DNA of 55,515 bases from Dichomitus squalens LYAD-421 SS1 (GCF_000275845.1 NW_006766976.1:1-55515), one strand, 5' to 3'. Counted from the first letter of the stretch, positions 34,930 to 46,495 are shown. Translations and numbers: made by a program. Notes: generated from the sequence alone by a model not told the origin.

Positions 34930-37040
34930 TGACAACTCTTCTGTCAAGTCAAAGCACAAATGCGGGACTTACGATACGATCCTATGCGCCATATTCCCCT
35001 TGGGCAGGATGTCTTGTGTGTGCAACAGGAACGCGATTGTGATGAACAGGGATGATTGCGCCAAATGGCGCCCAGGACAACTCCTACAGGACACATCGCG
35101 TCAGAATGAACAGGTTTCGAGGCTTGGCAGGGCAATCCTTCTCCCGTAACCGTATACCAACAGCTGGGGGTCGAGGATGTCGCTTCTGAGCTGGCCTTCC
35201 TGATTCAGGAATCGTTCGGGCATGAACTTCTCTGCACGGCAGGGAATCGGATGTTTTCGATTGGAGAAAAGTCGATGGAATGGGGAAGCAAAAGGCAATC
35301 GCCCGTCGTTTTTCAATGACTTTTGTCCAGAGATGCCACATATCTACGGATTGTTTACCTCGCGCGTCCCCTTTTCAGAGACTTTTCTCCAGCTGGAAAT
35401 ATCCGAATCCCTGCCGTGCTGGGTCGACGAAGTGCTCCGAGTTTCGAGTGATGGCCCTATTTGGGTCATAGTGCAACTTCAAATTCGTTTCAGTACGACT
35501 CATGGGCACATTACCATGTACAAGGGATGAGTAGGGACCCTGCCGGGATCCTGTATCCACGATATTCGTCCTCCTGAAGCGACGCATGCCAGAATCCGAA
35601 GGGAGTAATGGGCCTCCATCTAAGGCACTCTAATATAATAGCTTCGACATATGGCAGAGATTCTCTGTCGCTGAAGTGGGGGAGTCTTTCGCTCCCTATG
35701 ACCTCGTCGAGTTTGGCTTGTGCTTTTGATTGCGCTTCCGGGTGCAGGACCATAGCGAGGATGTATAGGAAGAGAACGGACCTGATCTGCGAAGTCCTCG
35801 TTTGCATGAGACTATCGACGCCCGTTTAGGGGACATACAGTGTCAGAGCCAGCTAGGCAGAGTGTCAACACGAGGCCATTTACGAGACATCGAACGGGCA
35901 TACCGCTGTAGATAATTCCTGTTGCCTCCCTTGATAATTAGTCAGGTTCCCCTTCCGCTTGTGCCTGTTGCACCAAGGAGGAGGCGAGACTCGAAAGGTA
36001 TTCTCCAGAGCGCTGTATGGAATGTTAGGCATCGTACTGGAGGGACGTGTATGCAGTGTGGTACCATATTCTTCGACGTAACGTCGAATGGCTTGTGCAG
36101 ACCGGTGCTGAATATTTCCTTGAAGTCAGCCGCATCTTTTTGGAAATTTGCACCCGGGAACCAGACAGGGACGTACCGCAGAAAAGGGAACGACTCGACA
36201 AGATAGCTGCCGGGGGCATATATCATTTCGAAAGCTTTGGCGAGATTGTCTTCAAGCATGACGAGCTCATCCCTGGAGTATCCACTTCGATGCCGAATGT
36301 GATTTTCATCACGGACGCACTTGAGTACCTGGATGGTGCTGTTCCAAGCCAATCAGCACACCATGCGTCAAGAACGAAAAGCACTTGAGAAAGCTTACAG
36401 TCGAATGTGCTCGACCACGTCATCTGGACTGGCTGTGAGTCTCTTGAGCAGCTTATGTGTCTCTTGTAGCAGAACAGGGCGGAACTGAGACACCGCGTCA
36501 GAGTTGAAGCGCTGATACAGAGCCCGCCTGATGTTGCGCCAGAACGACCCATATGGCATCACGGTCAGGGCCCAGGTGAAGCCGGTCCCAGACCCTCTCA
36601 GTAAGCCATGATATGATAGCCTGGCAAGGAATACACGATGCACAGTTCCCCCATTACCGTACGTGGCCTGTCCGAATAGTTTGCCGATCGCTTCTCGAGT
36701 AAGTCGGACACCGCTGCGTACGATCCGAGAATGATCATATGTCGGCCTAGGACATTGAGATATACGATGTCGCGTAATATGTCCACCATGATTCAGGGGC
36801 ATGCAAGTGGCGAGGGAAGGGGACGACATACCATATCGATCCGTAAGATGACGGTATAACTTGAGGTCCGGCACCTGTGGAGTGTCGAACAGGTTTCCAC
36901 AAGTGGCAGAGGGGTAGGCCCAGGGGGTAAGGGAAGACTCTGACGGCGGCCATAGAACTGCCTGACTCCTATGAGTAGCGAGATTATTGCGAGTGCGATG
37001 GAGACAGCATTGGGTGCAGACACTGTGCAGGAGCGTTCAG
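34930..37040 (-). pseudogene. Cytochrome P450 pseudogene (P450-5)
   Basis: P450 blocks of the same family run along the minus strand: L-P-L-P-P-G-P-T, G-D-I-V-Y-L-N-V-L-G, T-W-A-L-T-V-M-P-Y-G, G-S-D-T, ExxR E-C-L-R, M-P-E-R-F, V-Y-G-Y-G-R-R and S-C-P-G-R-H-L-A-Q. Several lesions are visible. No in-frame ATG precedes the anchor. One base is missing near 36895-36901, after L-P-L-V. A 184-bp MITE lies in the exon before M-P-E-R-F. The intron donor after Y-G-Y-G-R-R has GA where the paralogs have GT. The C-terminus after the heme helix is shortened, and the usual Y-P-E-P-F tail is missing. Function is very unlikely. Confidence 0.8.
35235..35418. mobile_element. 184-bp MITE with CACGG ends in the P450-5 exon
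   Basis: The ends are inverted repeats of about 39 nt beginning CACGGCAGGGAATCGGA on the left and, in reverse, CACGGCAGGGATTCGGA on the right, with a handful of mismatches. CTG at 35232-35234 is repeated at 35419-35421, giving a 3-bp target duplication. Deleting the element and one CTG restores the codons D-P-E-K-F just before M-P-E-R-F, as in the paralogs. A CAC-starting terminus with a 3-bp duplication fits a CACTA-related (possibly Plavaka-mobilised) element. Confidence 0.75.
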
Positions 37041-37807
37041 CACGCGCGAGTGGTCCGGTGCTAGATAAGTACTTCCAAGAGCGTTCAAGCACGAAGGTTT
37101 GAATGTTGCTATATCGAGTACCGTGCTTGTGATTGTACTTAAGCTCGACACTGGATACCAACGATCGTGGACACAAGGACTGGGGCGAAAAGATAGTGCT
37201 CACACCATTGAGGACGTCCGCGGACCTGGATAAACGCCTTGTAGGTGCATTGGATACTCCCGCTAGTTGATAGTCGGATTCCGCTTGCCATGGAACCTTC
37301 CCTCCGCGAAAGCGGAGAATCGCGGAGTGGAGTACAGACATGGTACCGAGTATGCCTGGACGGGAGACGAAGTCTCCCACGTGCTACATCCGCGTGGGCG
37401 CGGCGACGTGCTCTGTGGGGTTCTGTACGCTATGTATCGGCAGCGCGTCGATCTGCAACTGACGGGGGTACACACCTGATCTAGGCAGTGGACCGTGTCG
37501 CTGCAATCCTGCTGGAAGTAGGTGGGGGGCCAGTCATCTGCCGTGATCGCACGTCATGTCCAATGGTCACCTAGAGTTTAAGAGACCCAATCTAAACTCC
37601 TTGGAGGAGGTGACCTTCAATGCACCTCGTGTTGCAAATGAGAATGAGGCGTCTCAGCGCTCTGAGCAGCCACGCAACGACCGAGAGGAAGGGTACCACA
37701 GCAACCAATGATAGATTGATACAAGCAAGGAGACTTGGATTCGATACAGTGCGCATTGTTACGACTTCTTCTGTCCTTCTCGTACACCCTTGTGTTGTTG
37801 TACATGT
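37041..37807. other. Intergenic, no gene recognised
   Basis: It separates the broken 5' end of P450-5 from the 3' end of the DUG1-type gene. No coding or repeat signal was supported. Confidence 0.4.
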
Positions 37808-39991
37808 CTATGCCTTGATGGCCCCGACCTCGTACAGGTAGGTGCCCAAAACTTTGCTCTGCGTAGAGAGTGTCAGTCGTGATCTAGGCAATCTCGGCAA
37901 TAACATGCAAAAGGGACTACTCACCCCTTCGATGAAGTTCGACCTGTCAAGCTTCTCGTTCGTCGAGCTGAAAGACAAGGACTATCAGCCCCGCACCATC
38001 GTGCAGATTGGTCAAACTCACTGAGCCCCATCATCTCCCCTGCCCATCGGCAGCAACAACACGTTCACGCCCAAGCTCTCGGCAAACGTTAGCGTGACCG
38101 GGATCGAGCCGCCCTCACGCGTGAGGTCCGGGTCGCGCCTGTAGACCGCCTGCGTCGCGCGGCGCGCGGCCTCATAGTTCCAGTGCTTGTAGTCCGCGAC
38201 CCACGGCCGTCCATCGTGCAGGTTCTCGATCTTGAGCTTATTCTTGCTGTTCAGCTTGGCGAACTCCTGCTCGACGTACTGAATGACGAGCGGTTCGATC
38301 AGCTCTGGGGTCTGCGGAGGGACAATCCTGTACAAGTAGTCTCGAGGTGAGTACGATGATCGTATCTTAGCAGATCCGTCTGATAGGGATAGAGAGGGGG
38401 TCGGCTCACCGGATAGAGAATTTTCCGGAGACGGAGGCGGGGATGACAGTCTTGGCGCCTGGACCGTAGAACGCACCCTCGATGCCGTGCAACGAGAGAG
38501 AGGGCATGCGCATGCGACCCATGATCACCGTCACCTTGTCGTCCGAGAGGGTGATAGGGGCTCCGACGGCATCATTGACGTCCTCGACGGAGTAGTCGAG
38601 CTTCTCGTAGATCGCGCTGCCCGGCCAATTCAGCACGCATGAACAGGAATCACGTAGGAGTCTGCTCACCGTTCCTCTTCATCGGCAGCCGAGACTAGGT
38701 CTTCGACGCCTGGTACGAGGATCGTCCCGTCAGGCGCTACGAGCTTGCTCATCAACAGGACCAGGTCCGTCATCGGCTCGTGCACCATCCTCCCAAACAC
38801 GCCCGAGTGCAGGTCCCTCGTCGGGCCAGACACTGTCAGCTTGAAGTACACGAGCCCCCTCAGCCCGTACGTAATACAGGGCGTGCGCGAGTTCAGCCAG
38901 TAGTTGTCCGAGATGCACACGCAGTCGACTCCGCCGAAGAAGCCGTCGTTGCCCCTGGCAGTCTCGGATTTGATCAGGTCGTCGAGACCTTCGGAGCCAT
39001 TCTCTTCCATGCCCTCGAAGCAGAAGCGCAAGTTGACGGGGAGGGGGAGGCCGAGCGTCTTGTGCGCCTCGAGGACGTTGAGCCAGCCGAGAATGGGGCC
39101 CTTGTCGTCGGTCGAGCCGCGGCCGATGAGGCGACCTGTCTTCTCGTCGACGACGAGCTTGAAGGGCTCTGTGTCCCAGCCGTCGCTCTTCTCTGCCTGT
39201 GGGACAACGTTCATGTTAGCTGGTCGCGCATGAGGAACTCTGAGTGTACCAGCGGGCGTCGCGACAGCTAGTGACTGCAAATTTGAACGGGAATCTCCAC
39301 GTATGCAATTTCCAGCCCGTATGGTGCGACGAAGCTCAACGATTGCAGAGCCTACCCTGCAAGACTCTGGCTGGCGAGAGAACACGTGCCAACACTTGAC
39401 ATAGCATCAAGTCTACGGGCTGAGATGCTAGGCCGTATGCGTCCGTGCACTCTGCACTCGTGTATCTCTTGGTGTGCGCACATGAGCTAGCCTGTCCTCT
39501 GCCCGAAAGCATACTGCGTCCAGGGGAATACCAATCCAATCTCGCAAGCATAGGCCCAAGACCCTCACGCCAAAACCTAGACTGCAACACTCACCGGCTG
39601 TACATCATAATGCCCGTACACAAGCACCGTCTTCTTCTTTGGGTCGTCGCCAATCCTGCCCAAGATCGCAGGTGGCAGCGGCAGCTCCTCGCCATCCATG
39701 ACATGCTTGCCGAGATCGACAAGGCTCGTCGTGACACCAAGGCTCTTCAGCTGGCCATCCAGCCATGCAGACATCTTGAAGACATCCGGGCGATGCGCGC
39801 CATTCCCACTCACACTGTAGAGCGTAGCGATGTGAGCTTGCGCCAAGGACTTTATCGTGCGGCAACAGCACGAGCATTGGGAAGACAAAGAGGACGCCTC
39901 ACCTGGGGATAGCGACGGCTTCGCCAAGACGAGCAATGAACTTGTTTGCATTGTCGTCGATGAACTTGATGAACTCTGCGGGGGCCGCCAT
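37808..39991 (-). CDS. DUG1: M20 metallopeptidase, DUG1/CNDP-type cytosolic dipeptidase
   Basis: A zinc-dependent dipeptidase of about 480 residues in about seven exons. In yeast, Dug1 hydrolyses Cys-Gly and takes part in glutathione breakdown. The ATG at 39991 starts M-A-A-P-A-E-F-I-K-F-I-D. Family landmarks are V-Y-G-H-Y-D-V-Q-P (metal His and Asp), G-R-G-S-T-D-D-K-G-P (bridging Asp), F-E-G-M-E-E-N-G-S-E-G (catalytic and metal Glu), C-I-S-D-N-Y-W-L (metal Asp), and D-L-H-S-G-V-F-G in the dimerisation lid. The C-terminus is S-T-N-E-K-L-D-R-S-N-F-I-E-G, then S-K-V-L-G-T-Y-L-Y-E-V after a last intron, ending at a TAG at 37808-37810. It appears intact. It is a housekeeping gene beside the terpene cyclase; a role in the pathway is not implied. 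Confidence 0.88.
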
Positions 39992-40496
39992 GATATGGGT
40001 GTCGAGGTCGAGATGAGCGATCGGCAGCAGGGGAGAGCAGATCATTCAAGTAGGCATGCCGCCATCCGGCACGGACACCCTCCCTGCATCTTATCTAATC
40101 TCTGGTCGAAGGGCCCACTGGCAGGATGTCCTCTCGTTCGTCTTCTACCATGGGCTTCATGTCGGCCGTCGACGGTACAGGTGTGCGGTCGATATGTTGT
40201 CATGGGTTGAACGCGTCATAGACAAAGTGTCTGGTCGCGCGTTACCTCAACCCTCCTATGCTAGCTGAAATGTGTGGATGAGCGGGAAGGCGTTGGCGCA
40301 TGTGGTCTTGGACAAGGAAGTGTCGATATTGAATGTTTCCCAAACATACTACATATGATAGAAAAGCGGTGGAAGAGGGCCTAAGTTGAAGATCTCTTCG
40401 TGCGGTTCCCATAAGCTACAGGTTCCGGGTACGTACGTTTCGCGCTCATTGGAGTCGTCTGGAGCTCACATAGGCAATACCAGACATTTAGCGCAC

Positions 40497-40945
40497 TCTA
40501 CATCTCCTTACCTGAGCGGGGGACTACGATATCCACTGGGACGTTCGTAGACCCGCGGCTGTATCAGACGGACCGGGCAGTACGGATATCTACTCATCAA
40601 GACCACTTCCTATCATGTGCAGGGAAATCGCCCACGATATCCTAGAACCTAGGCTATGTCATTAGGTATGGACGTCGGTACGTGTCTAATTGGCCACGTC
40701 TCGTCTCGCCATAGGGTCATTGACGCGAGGCGTCTCGGCTCTCGTTACAGGATATGCCCTGGTGCTCATTTCACAGAGGATACACTCTTTATCACGCTAG
40801 CATCGATACCGCAAGCATTCGTCCTCGAGCCTCTAAGAGACAGGACTGGTGCGCCCAAGAAACAAGGGCTTACCTGGTCTGTGTTCTCGTGCACGAACGT
40901 AGAAATGCATACTGACCCTTGTTGTATGATTTTGTCGTAAGCTAT
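40497..40945 (+). pseudogene. P450 relic (C-terminal part)
   Basis: Plus-strand remnants read L-P-E-R-G-T-T-I...V-D-P-R-L-Y-Q (about 40514-40575), equivalent to the I-P-K-G-T...R-D-P segment of a P450. Then Y-G-R-R occurs before a GTACGT donor near 40677, followed by I-C-P-G-A-H-F-T-E-D and the C-terminal strands (about 40750-40890). The P-E-R-F exon is not readable and no N-terminal exons occur upstream. It resembles the P450-2/-3 family and lies just downstream of the terpene cyclase. Confidence 0.6.
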
Positions 40946-41483
40946 CTGGAGCCTTTCTCATGCCTCATGCAATGTCAGACCACGATCGAGTGCAGCGGAA
41001 GAGCTTCTCGCCCACGCGGGTAGTGTGTAAGCTTTGAAACAAAGAGTAGCATGTATTGAATTACATTATGATGCTTCTTTCTGTGTCGACGTGCTATCTA
41101 GACGTGACTGGTCAACTAAGCTTGGAATATCACCGCACTCGATGATCACCAGATTTGCTTCCACAACTAAGCTCCGTTGGGTGTAGCGCACTCCGATATG
41201 GAGGTCTCGCGAACCTTGATGAGGTCAATTGCTGATTTTTGACGAACTGCGAACTTGATCCTACTGTCTCGTGCCATCGCCATATGAGCGTGTGTACTGT
41301 GTATATATCTGCAAAGGCGAAACGGTAGTGTATCTGAAGAGGGGAGCGGTGAATCGCAGCCCCGTCCAGGGAGATCGACGCTCAGTAGCACTGACCTAAT
41401 TGAGTCCTTCAGCACGCTGCCAGTCCGCCAACATGCGACCATCAGATCGTGACGAACTCACAAGGGCCACAAAAGCTCTCACC

Positions 41484-43134
41484 TCACATCGCTCTAAACT
41501 TGCGAATGGCGGCGACAGCCACCGCCGTCGTCAACCCCTTGTTCCCAATGCGCATCCCCGTTGAACCATACTTGTACATCCACCCCACCGGCCACGACCC
41601 GTCCTCCTCCTGCGCCAACAGAAGCCGCTGGTAATCGAGCGTAGCCCGCACTCCCACCGACGCCGCTGCGATGACGCGCATTCCAAGAGACAGCGCGTCG
41701 CCCTCAGTCCCGCAGCGCTCCTGCACGCGCTCAACGAAGAGCTTGCCGAGCCGCTGGCGGACCGAGGGTGATACCGAAAGGAGGCGTGAGAGGAAGTAGA
41801 GGAAGGCGTCGCCAGTAGCGAAGTAGAGCGTGCCGTGTTCGTATGCGCGCGTTTGCAGCACGGATTGGACCCAGTCGAGGGCTTCGGGAAGTTCGTGGCC
41901 GCGGCCGTTCGCATAGAGAAAGGTGAGGACGTTGATGTTCACCACGGGGTCTATGTGGAGCATAAGCTCGAGATCAGAGTATGAGCGGGGATGCGTAGAG
42001 CTGCGTACCTATCCGAGGACGGGTACTGTCGAAGTACGTAGGCGCAAGCCCTTCCGAGGTCTTGATGGACAATATCTCGTCAACGATGTCGTCCTTCATC
42101 TGTTGTGGGAAGACACCAAGCGCAGTGCACGCAATGGATGTCGTGTTCAGGTCGTGGGGGAATGTTACCGTAGTATTGATAGTTCTTCCTGCACATCGAT
42201 CAGCCCTATGCAAACGGTCCATGTAATCAGTCAAAACGTACCTCTCCAGAAGTTTGCAAGCTTCGATGGCGTGCCAATATTAGCTAAGCTCGCATCCCTG
42301 GTGACATCGAATATAAGGAGTTGGGCGTAGTTTTCCTCCAGCTTGACGCCCGAGTCGGTAACCGACCACATCTCCTGAGCATGACGGCGCAACCACCCTT
42401 CGGCATCAGCGAGCGCGTTCCGGGTGACTGCATTGAGCGAGCGAGACAGCTCGTCGACCGTCGTGAACGAGAAGCAAGCTCGGATTCCGGCGGAGGCGGC
42501 AGAAACGAGATTTTCCACCCTGTTGTCGATCAGCGCCGTGCGAGCCGGGACGAGTCGGGCAGAATCAAGGATATGCTTGAAGAAGCCAATGCTCGGCTTG
42601 CGCTGGGCGACGTCCGCCGAGGTGTAGATGTGGTCGAAGAGCGCCCAGACCTCCGGCTCCATCTTGCGCCGGAGCAGATCCCATTCCGTGCTCGACATAT
42701 TTGCCATTCCGATGATGCGGACACCGGTGTGCTTCTTCAAGTCGCGCAAGAGGTCGAAGACGGAGGTGTTGAGACGCACGGACCGACGCGCACTCTTCAA
42801 CGCGCGTGTGAAGTCTACTTCGAAAATGGAGAACTCGGCTGCGACGAGTTGTATGCATTCTTGCTCCGATATGTGGCCCTTCTCGTATTCAAACCAGATG
42901 GAAGACGAGAAGATGCGGCGCAGGAGCTTAGGGCGGACGGGGGTCATCGTGTTCGCAGACCAAGTGAATAGCACGCCGCCGAAGTCGACGATGATGCTCT
43001 CACAAGCCCTGTTCAAGTATGTGAATCAGCAACAACCCATAAGTCGAATGTATGGATTCAGAGGAATAGAGAAGGGTCGGGACTCACCTTCCGGACGTTT
43101 GCGAAGTAGAAGGCATTTGTGTAGCAACTGGCAT
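41484..43134 (-). CDS. HAD hydrolase/terpene cyclase fusion (AstC/drimenol-synthase type)
   Basis: Four minus-strand exons (43134-43088, 43008-42242, 42188-42009, 41950-41484) join in frame to 486 residues. Residues about 20-220 form a HAD domain: motif I V-D-F-G-G-V-L (Asp24), motif II A-N-M-S-S (near 121), motif III Q-R-K-P (Lys153) and motif IV I-D-N-R-V-E-N (Asp177). The C-terminal half matches the terpene-synthase beta-like domain of this group, with F-P-H-D-L-N-T-T-S (284-289), Y-F-D-S-T-R-P-R-I-D-P, N-V-L-T-F-L-Y and W-P-V-G-W-M-Y-K-Y-G. Known relatives (AstC and drimenol/albicanol-type synthases) cyclise farnesyl diphosphate by class II protonation and dephosphorylate the product. The second acidic residue of the usual DxDTTS is Asn286 here, and motif I has Gly where many HAD phosphatases have a second Asp. 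P450 genes lie on both sides. Confidence 0.82.
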
Positions 43135-44304
43135 GACGCGAGACAGACTATGGGGAGATTTACGCAGCGGCGTCCTGCAGGATCCGGGGGACCGCGTCCT
43201 ATAAGTATGTCCTCAGCTATTGACGTCCAAGCCCAAAGACGGTCCAGCCGCGCTCCTCGTTGGAGACTTCAGTCAGCAGAGTCCGCTCAAGCAACGCAGT
43301 GGCGCATCAGGTTGGCGTCTTTTACCCTTTCACCGGTTGGAAGATCCCACAGCGAATTGCGATATGACTGCGAACAGCGCGCGCGGCTGGTGAGAGTTAT
43401 CCGTCAGGACGAAACAACGTACCACTTTCAACACAACCGCTCGCGGATATGGACCGTCTATGCTCATTCGAGCTCGCCAGCTCGATCTTAGGGTCATACG
43501 TCTGCCAAGGTAATCGCGCAATCTGATGTTTAGCCCATTACGGCCATCCGGACTCGTACGGGGGTGGCTCTTTATCTGCAGCAGCATGAGGTAGCTTGCA
43601 GGTATAGTCCTGATTCAGACACAGACATTAGGCGAGAGGAGCGAAACTCTATCACATCGTGCAACTCTCGCGAGCAGCTACTATGAAGTGATCGTGCATG
43701 CCCTGCCCGCGTGCTGAGTGAATGCTAGTGGACAGCAGCTGAACTATCCACGTACCTGGTGCTATTTGTCGTGCCATGGTGCCGAGAAGTACGTCTTATA
43801 GTGCAAAAGTTTCGATGCGTAACGCGCATTCATAGCAGTAGGGCTAGTCGCATCCCAACTCCGAACCGAAAGCCATGACAGTTCGGGACCAAGTGTTCTT
43901 TCTGTGTACAGGCTGCAGGAAGGAGCGAGTTACAGACAAGCGCTCGCGGGCCGGTATTCCACAACTTCGTTCCGCTTCACCCGGTATGTACTTGTAGTCT
44001 ACGTAGACGTCTTCCATGTACACAGTTGCTACCAGACTTGCCTACTGCATGACTTGGATACTTACCAGCGTAGAGCAAAGCTGAAATCGGGTAGAACGCT
44101 CGGAATCCGGTACTGAACGACCAGCGCAAGCCGGTCAAGTCAGCCGACGATTACCTCTTGTGCGCGCTGTTCTCGGATGCGATCCCTCCCAGGACAGCCA
44201 TGACGGTGATGCATAGTTCTAGAAAAGCAGGATACATAAGCATGCCACATATCCTAGCACCCGATCAAGGGCTCATCTTACCTCCCCTTCAAGTTCTCGC
44301 CTAG
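43135..44304. other. Intergenic, no gene recognised
   Basis: Upstream region of the terpene cyclase. TATAAG at about 43200-43205 (plus strand; TATA on the minus strand is weak) is the only promoter-like element seen. Short open frames are motif-less. This region also holds the 3' flank of the F-box gene. Confidence 0.4.
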
Positions 44305-45975
44305 CTATACTTCGATCGTGATCTCCACCTTCTCCGCAAGCGGCCGGAATCTCTCCTCGAGGCCCTTCCTAACAACCTGCAGGTCTACGTCAATCTCCTG
44401 CTCTTTCAGGCCATACAGCCTGCGGAACCTCAAGTCGAGTATCGAGAGTCTCAATCCAAGACCCGCGCGATGCGCGAGGGTCTTCTCGACGAGATCGCAG
44501 CTCTCCCAAAACTCGTCCTCCCACGCGACGCTCCAAAGAGCGATGACGTGATCCAGGCGCTGGCACGGTGGAGGGTCTGACTGTGCGAGGAGGTACGTGA
44601 AGAGGTCGTGGCACTTCCTGCCCACCCTCAGGAACGTGAGCTGCGGGAACGCCGACAGCAGCGCGGCCATGCGGGGGCCATCGAGGCACGTGGGGTACAG
44701 ATTTGACGCGACGGAGATGTGGAGGCGTGAAACGGCGGGGGAGGCGAAGAGGTCGGCGAAGTCGCGGAAGATCTCTGTGCGGCGGTTGAGGACGCCGATC
44801 GTCTTCCACCCGACCTTGACCCTGCCGGATTCGTTCCGAAGGTTCGCGCCGAGGAGGTCGCAGGTGCACGTCCCGACGACGACGCGCAGGGAGCGCAGAG
44901 CCCAGGGTAGAGGGAGCTTGCGGAGAGCAGGAGGGAAATACGTCTCGCCGCCCTGCGCGAAGGTCTCCGAGTTGATTCGCACGATGGTTGTGTGAGGAAT
45001 GATGAGACTAGACAGCACGTCACGAAGGGAGTAAGCTTGATAGTGCTCAAAGGTGAGGGTCTTCAGCTGGGGTAGGGAGACGGGGCGATGAGAGAGCTCC
45101 CCGGGCTCGCTAAGCGGTTCGGAACCCATCGAGAACTTTACCGAGAAGAGATATGGACATCGCCTCAGGAATGACGACAGATCGTGCAACGTGTACGTCT
45201 TCCCGTCTCCACGACAATCATCGCAGCAGCATCCGCCCACGTGCAGAGTCTGCAAGGATGGCACGGCGAGGCCGGGTACGAAGAACGCGGGTGACACCCG
45301 GAGGGTTTGAAGCCGTGGTAGGTCGAAGTCGGTGCACTGGAGCGCGCGGAGAGCATCTCTATACGACGGATTCAGAGGGTAAGCGGCTTTGTGAAAGATT
45401 TCGAGCTCCTGCAGGAGAGGCATCCCCGTTGCCAGCCAGCCATACAAGACCACGGCTTCGTCACCGCTGACGCGAACCTTGAGTCCTCCTATCTGGTTCA
45501 GGTGGGCCCCCAGGACCTCCGAGACGTGCGATGGGAGGCATAGAACGTTGAAGGAAAACTTGATAGGAGCCGATCGCTGTAAGAACGTTCGAAAGCGTTC
45601 GACCCCGGCCGGGTCCCCTCGAACAGCTGCCCGCGTTACGACAGGTATGCGAAGTAGGTCGGACCAGAACTCTGGGGTCCTCAGGGCGATGTACCGCCAT
45701 TTGCGGCATACGGAGAGGAGACAGAGAGCCGTGCAAGATGTTGGTATGATGTGGGCGAACACCTCAATGAGAATCTCAGTCGGAAGAAAACGATGGATTG
45801 GTGCGAGATTGTTGTGCGCGCTTCGCTGAGCTCTGACGTAGCCCTTGTACACCTCTCGCTTGGAGGCCTGTCCGGGAAGCGTCTCCAACGGATGCGAATC
45901 ATTCGCGGGTGCTTCAGGCCGGAGTTCTGAGACAGAATGTGCGTGCATCGTTGCTGGACCCGAAGTAGCTGCCAT
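44305..45975 (-). CDS. F-box protein
   Basis: A single-exon gene of 556 residues. The ATG at 45975 (M-A-A-T-S-G-P-A-T) is the first in the long frame; the frame is open upstream without an ATG. An F-box lies at about residues 57-107 (R-F-L-P-T-E-I-L-I-E-V-F, then V-C-R-K-W-R-Y-I-A-L, then P-E-F-W-S-D-L). The remainder is Leu-rich and repeat-like, typical of the very large Agaricomycete F-box families whose members are thought to act as substrate adaptors of SCF ubiquitin ligases. It is upstream of, and in the same orientation as, the terpene cyclase. There is no sign of a shared function. Confidence 0.82.
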   Translation of the reverse strand: MAATSGPATMHAHSVSELRPEAPANDSHPLETLPGQASKREVYKGYVRAQRSAHNNLAPIHRFLPTEILIEVFAHIIPTSCTALCLLSVCRKWRYIALRTPEFWSDLLRIPVVTRAAVRGDPAGVERFRTFLQRSAPIKFSFNVLCLPSHVSEVLGAHLNQIGGLKVRVSGDEAVVLYGWLATGMPLLQELEIFHKAAYPLNPSYRDALRALQCTDFDLPRLQTLRVSPAFFVPGLAVPSLQTLHVGGCCCDDCRGDGKTYTLHDLSSFLRRCPYLFSVKFSMGSEPLSEPGELSHRPVSLPQLKTLTFEHYQAYSLRDVLSSLIIPHTTIVRINSETFAQGGETYFPPALRKLPLPWALRSLRVVVGTCTCDLLGANLRNESGRVKVGWKTIGVLNRRTEIFRDFADLFASPAVSRLHISVASNLYPTCLDGPRMAALLSAFPQLTFLRVGRKCHDLFTYLLAQSDPPPCQRLDHVIALWSVAWEDEFWESCDLVEKTLAHRAGLGLRLSILDLRFRRLYGLKEQEIDVDLQVVRKGLEERFRPLAEKVEITIEV

Positions 45976-46495
45976 ACTGGACTGCCTGATCACAAGGTTG
46001 AGCTATGCGTCTGATGCCCACTGAGCATATACTCACCTTGGCGTGAACGTTAGCAGCGAGTTTTGGAGGTCCCAAGGGAGACCGAAGTAGTATACTGTGG
46101 AGAGGGGCGAAACGGAAAAACGGAGAAAGTCGTTCAACGACAGACGTCAAGGACGACGACGGCGTGGTCTCCGCATTGTGAGCGTGTCGCATGGGAGGTG
46201 CTGTGCAAGATATCGCGGTTCGATGGGCATAGAGGTGTTCTTCCTGCATCCACACACTTAAGATATGTGCTATTGTGGTTCTGATCGCAGCTAGAGATAC
46301 GCAGCGCAGAGTCAGTGACTTCAAAGGAACCAGGAATTGTTGCTGCGATCCAGAGGAGAGAGCGTGGCGCCCAGATGGAACTGGTGCAAGGGACACGGCA
46401 ACTGCCGGTGATGGTCTCGGCTCAATCCGACGGCTGCACCTCCTTGTCCAGGCCTTCACGCTGCACACGAGTCGTCGGAGTCGCTAACCTCTGGT

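Noticed and set aside
38780..39271. A 163-codon plus-strand ORF
   Set aside because: It is antisense to the conserved central exon of the DUG1-type peptidase.
42321..43491. Long plus-strand ORFs of 216 and 287 codons
   Set aside because: They are antisense shadows of the HAD/terpene-cyclase gene, whose conserved motifs are on the minus strand.
45976..45993. Extending the F-box protein six codons upstream
   Set aside because: The codon at 45991-45993 is GTG on the minus strand; the first ATG in frame is at 45975.
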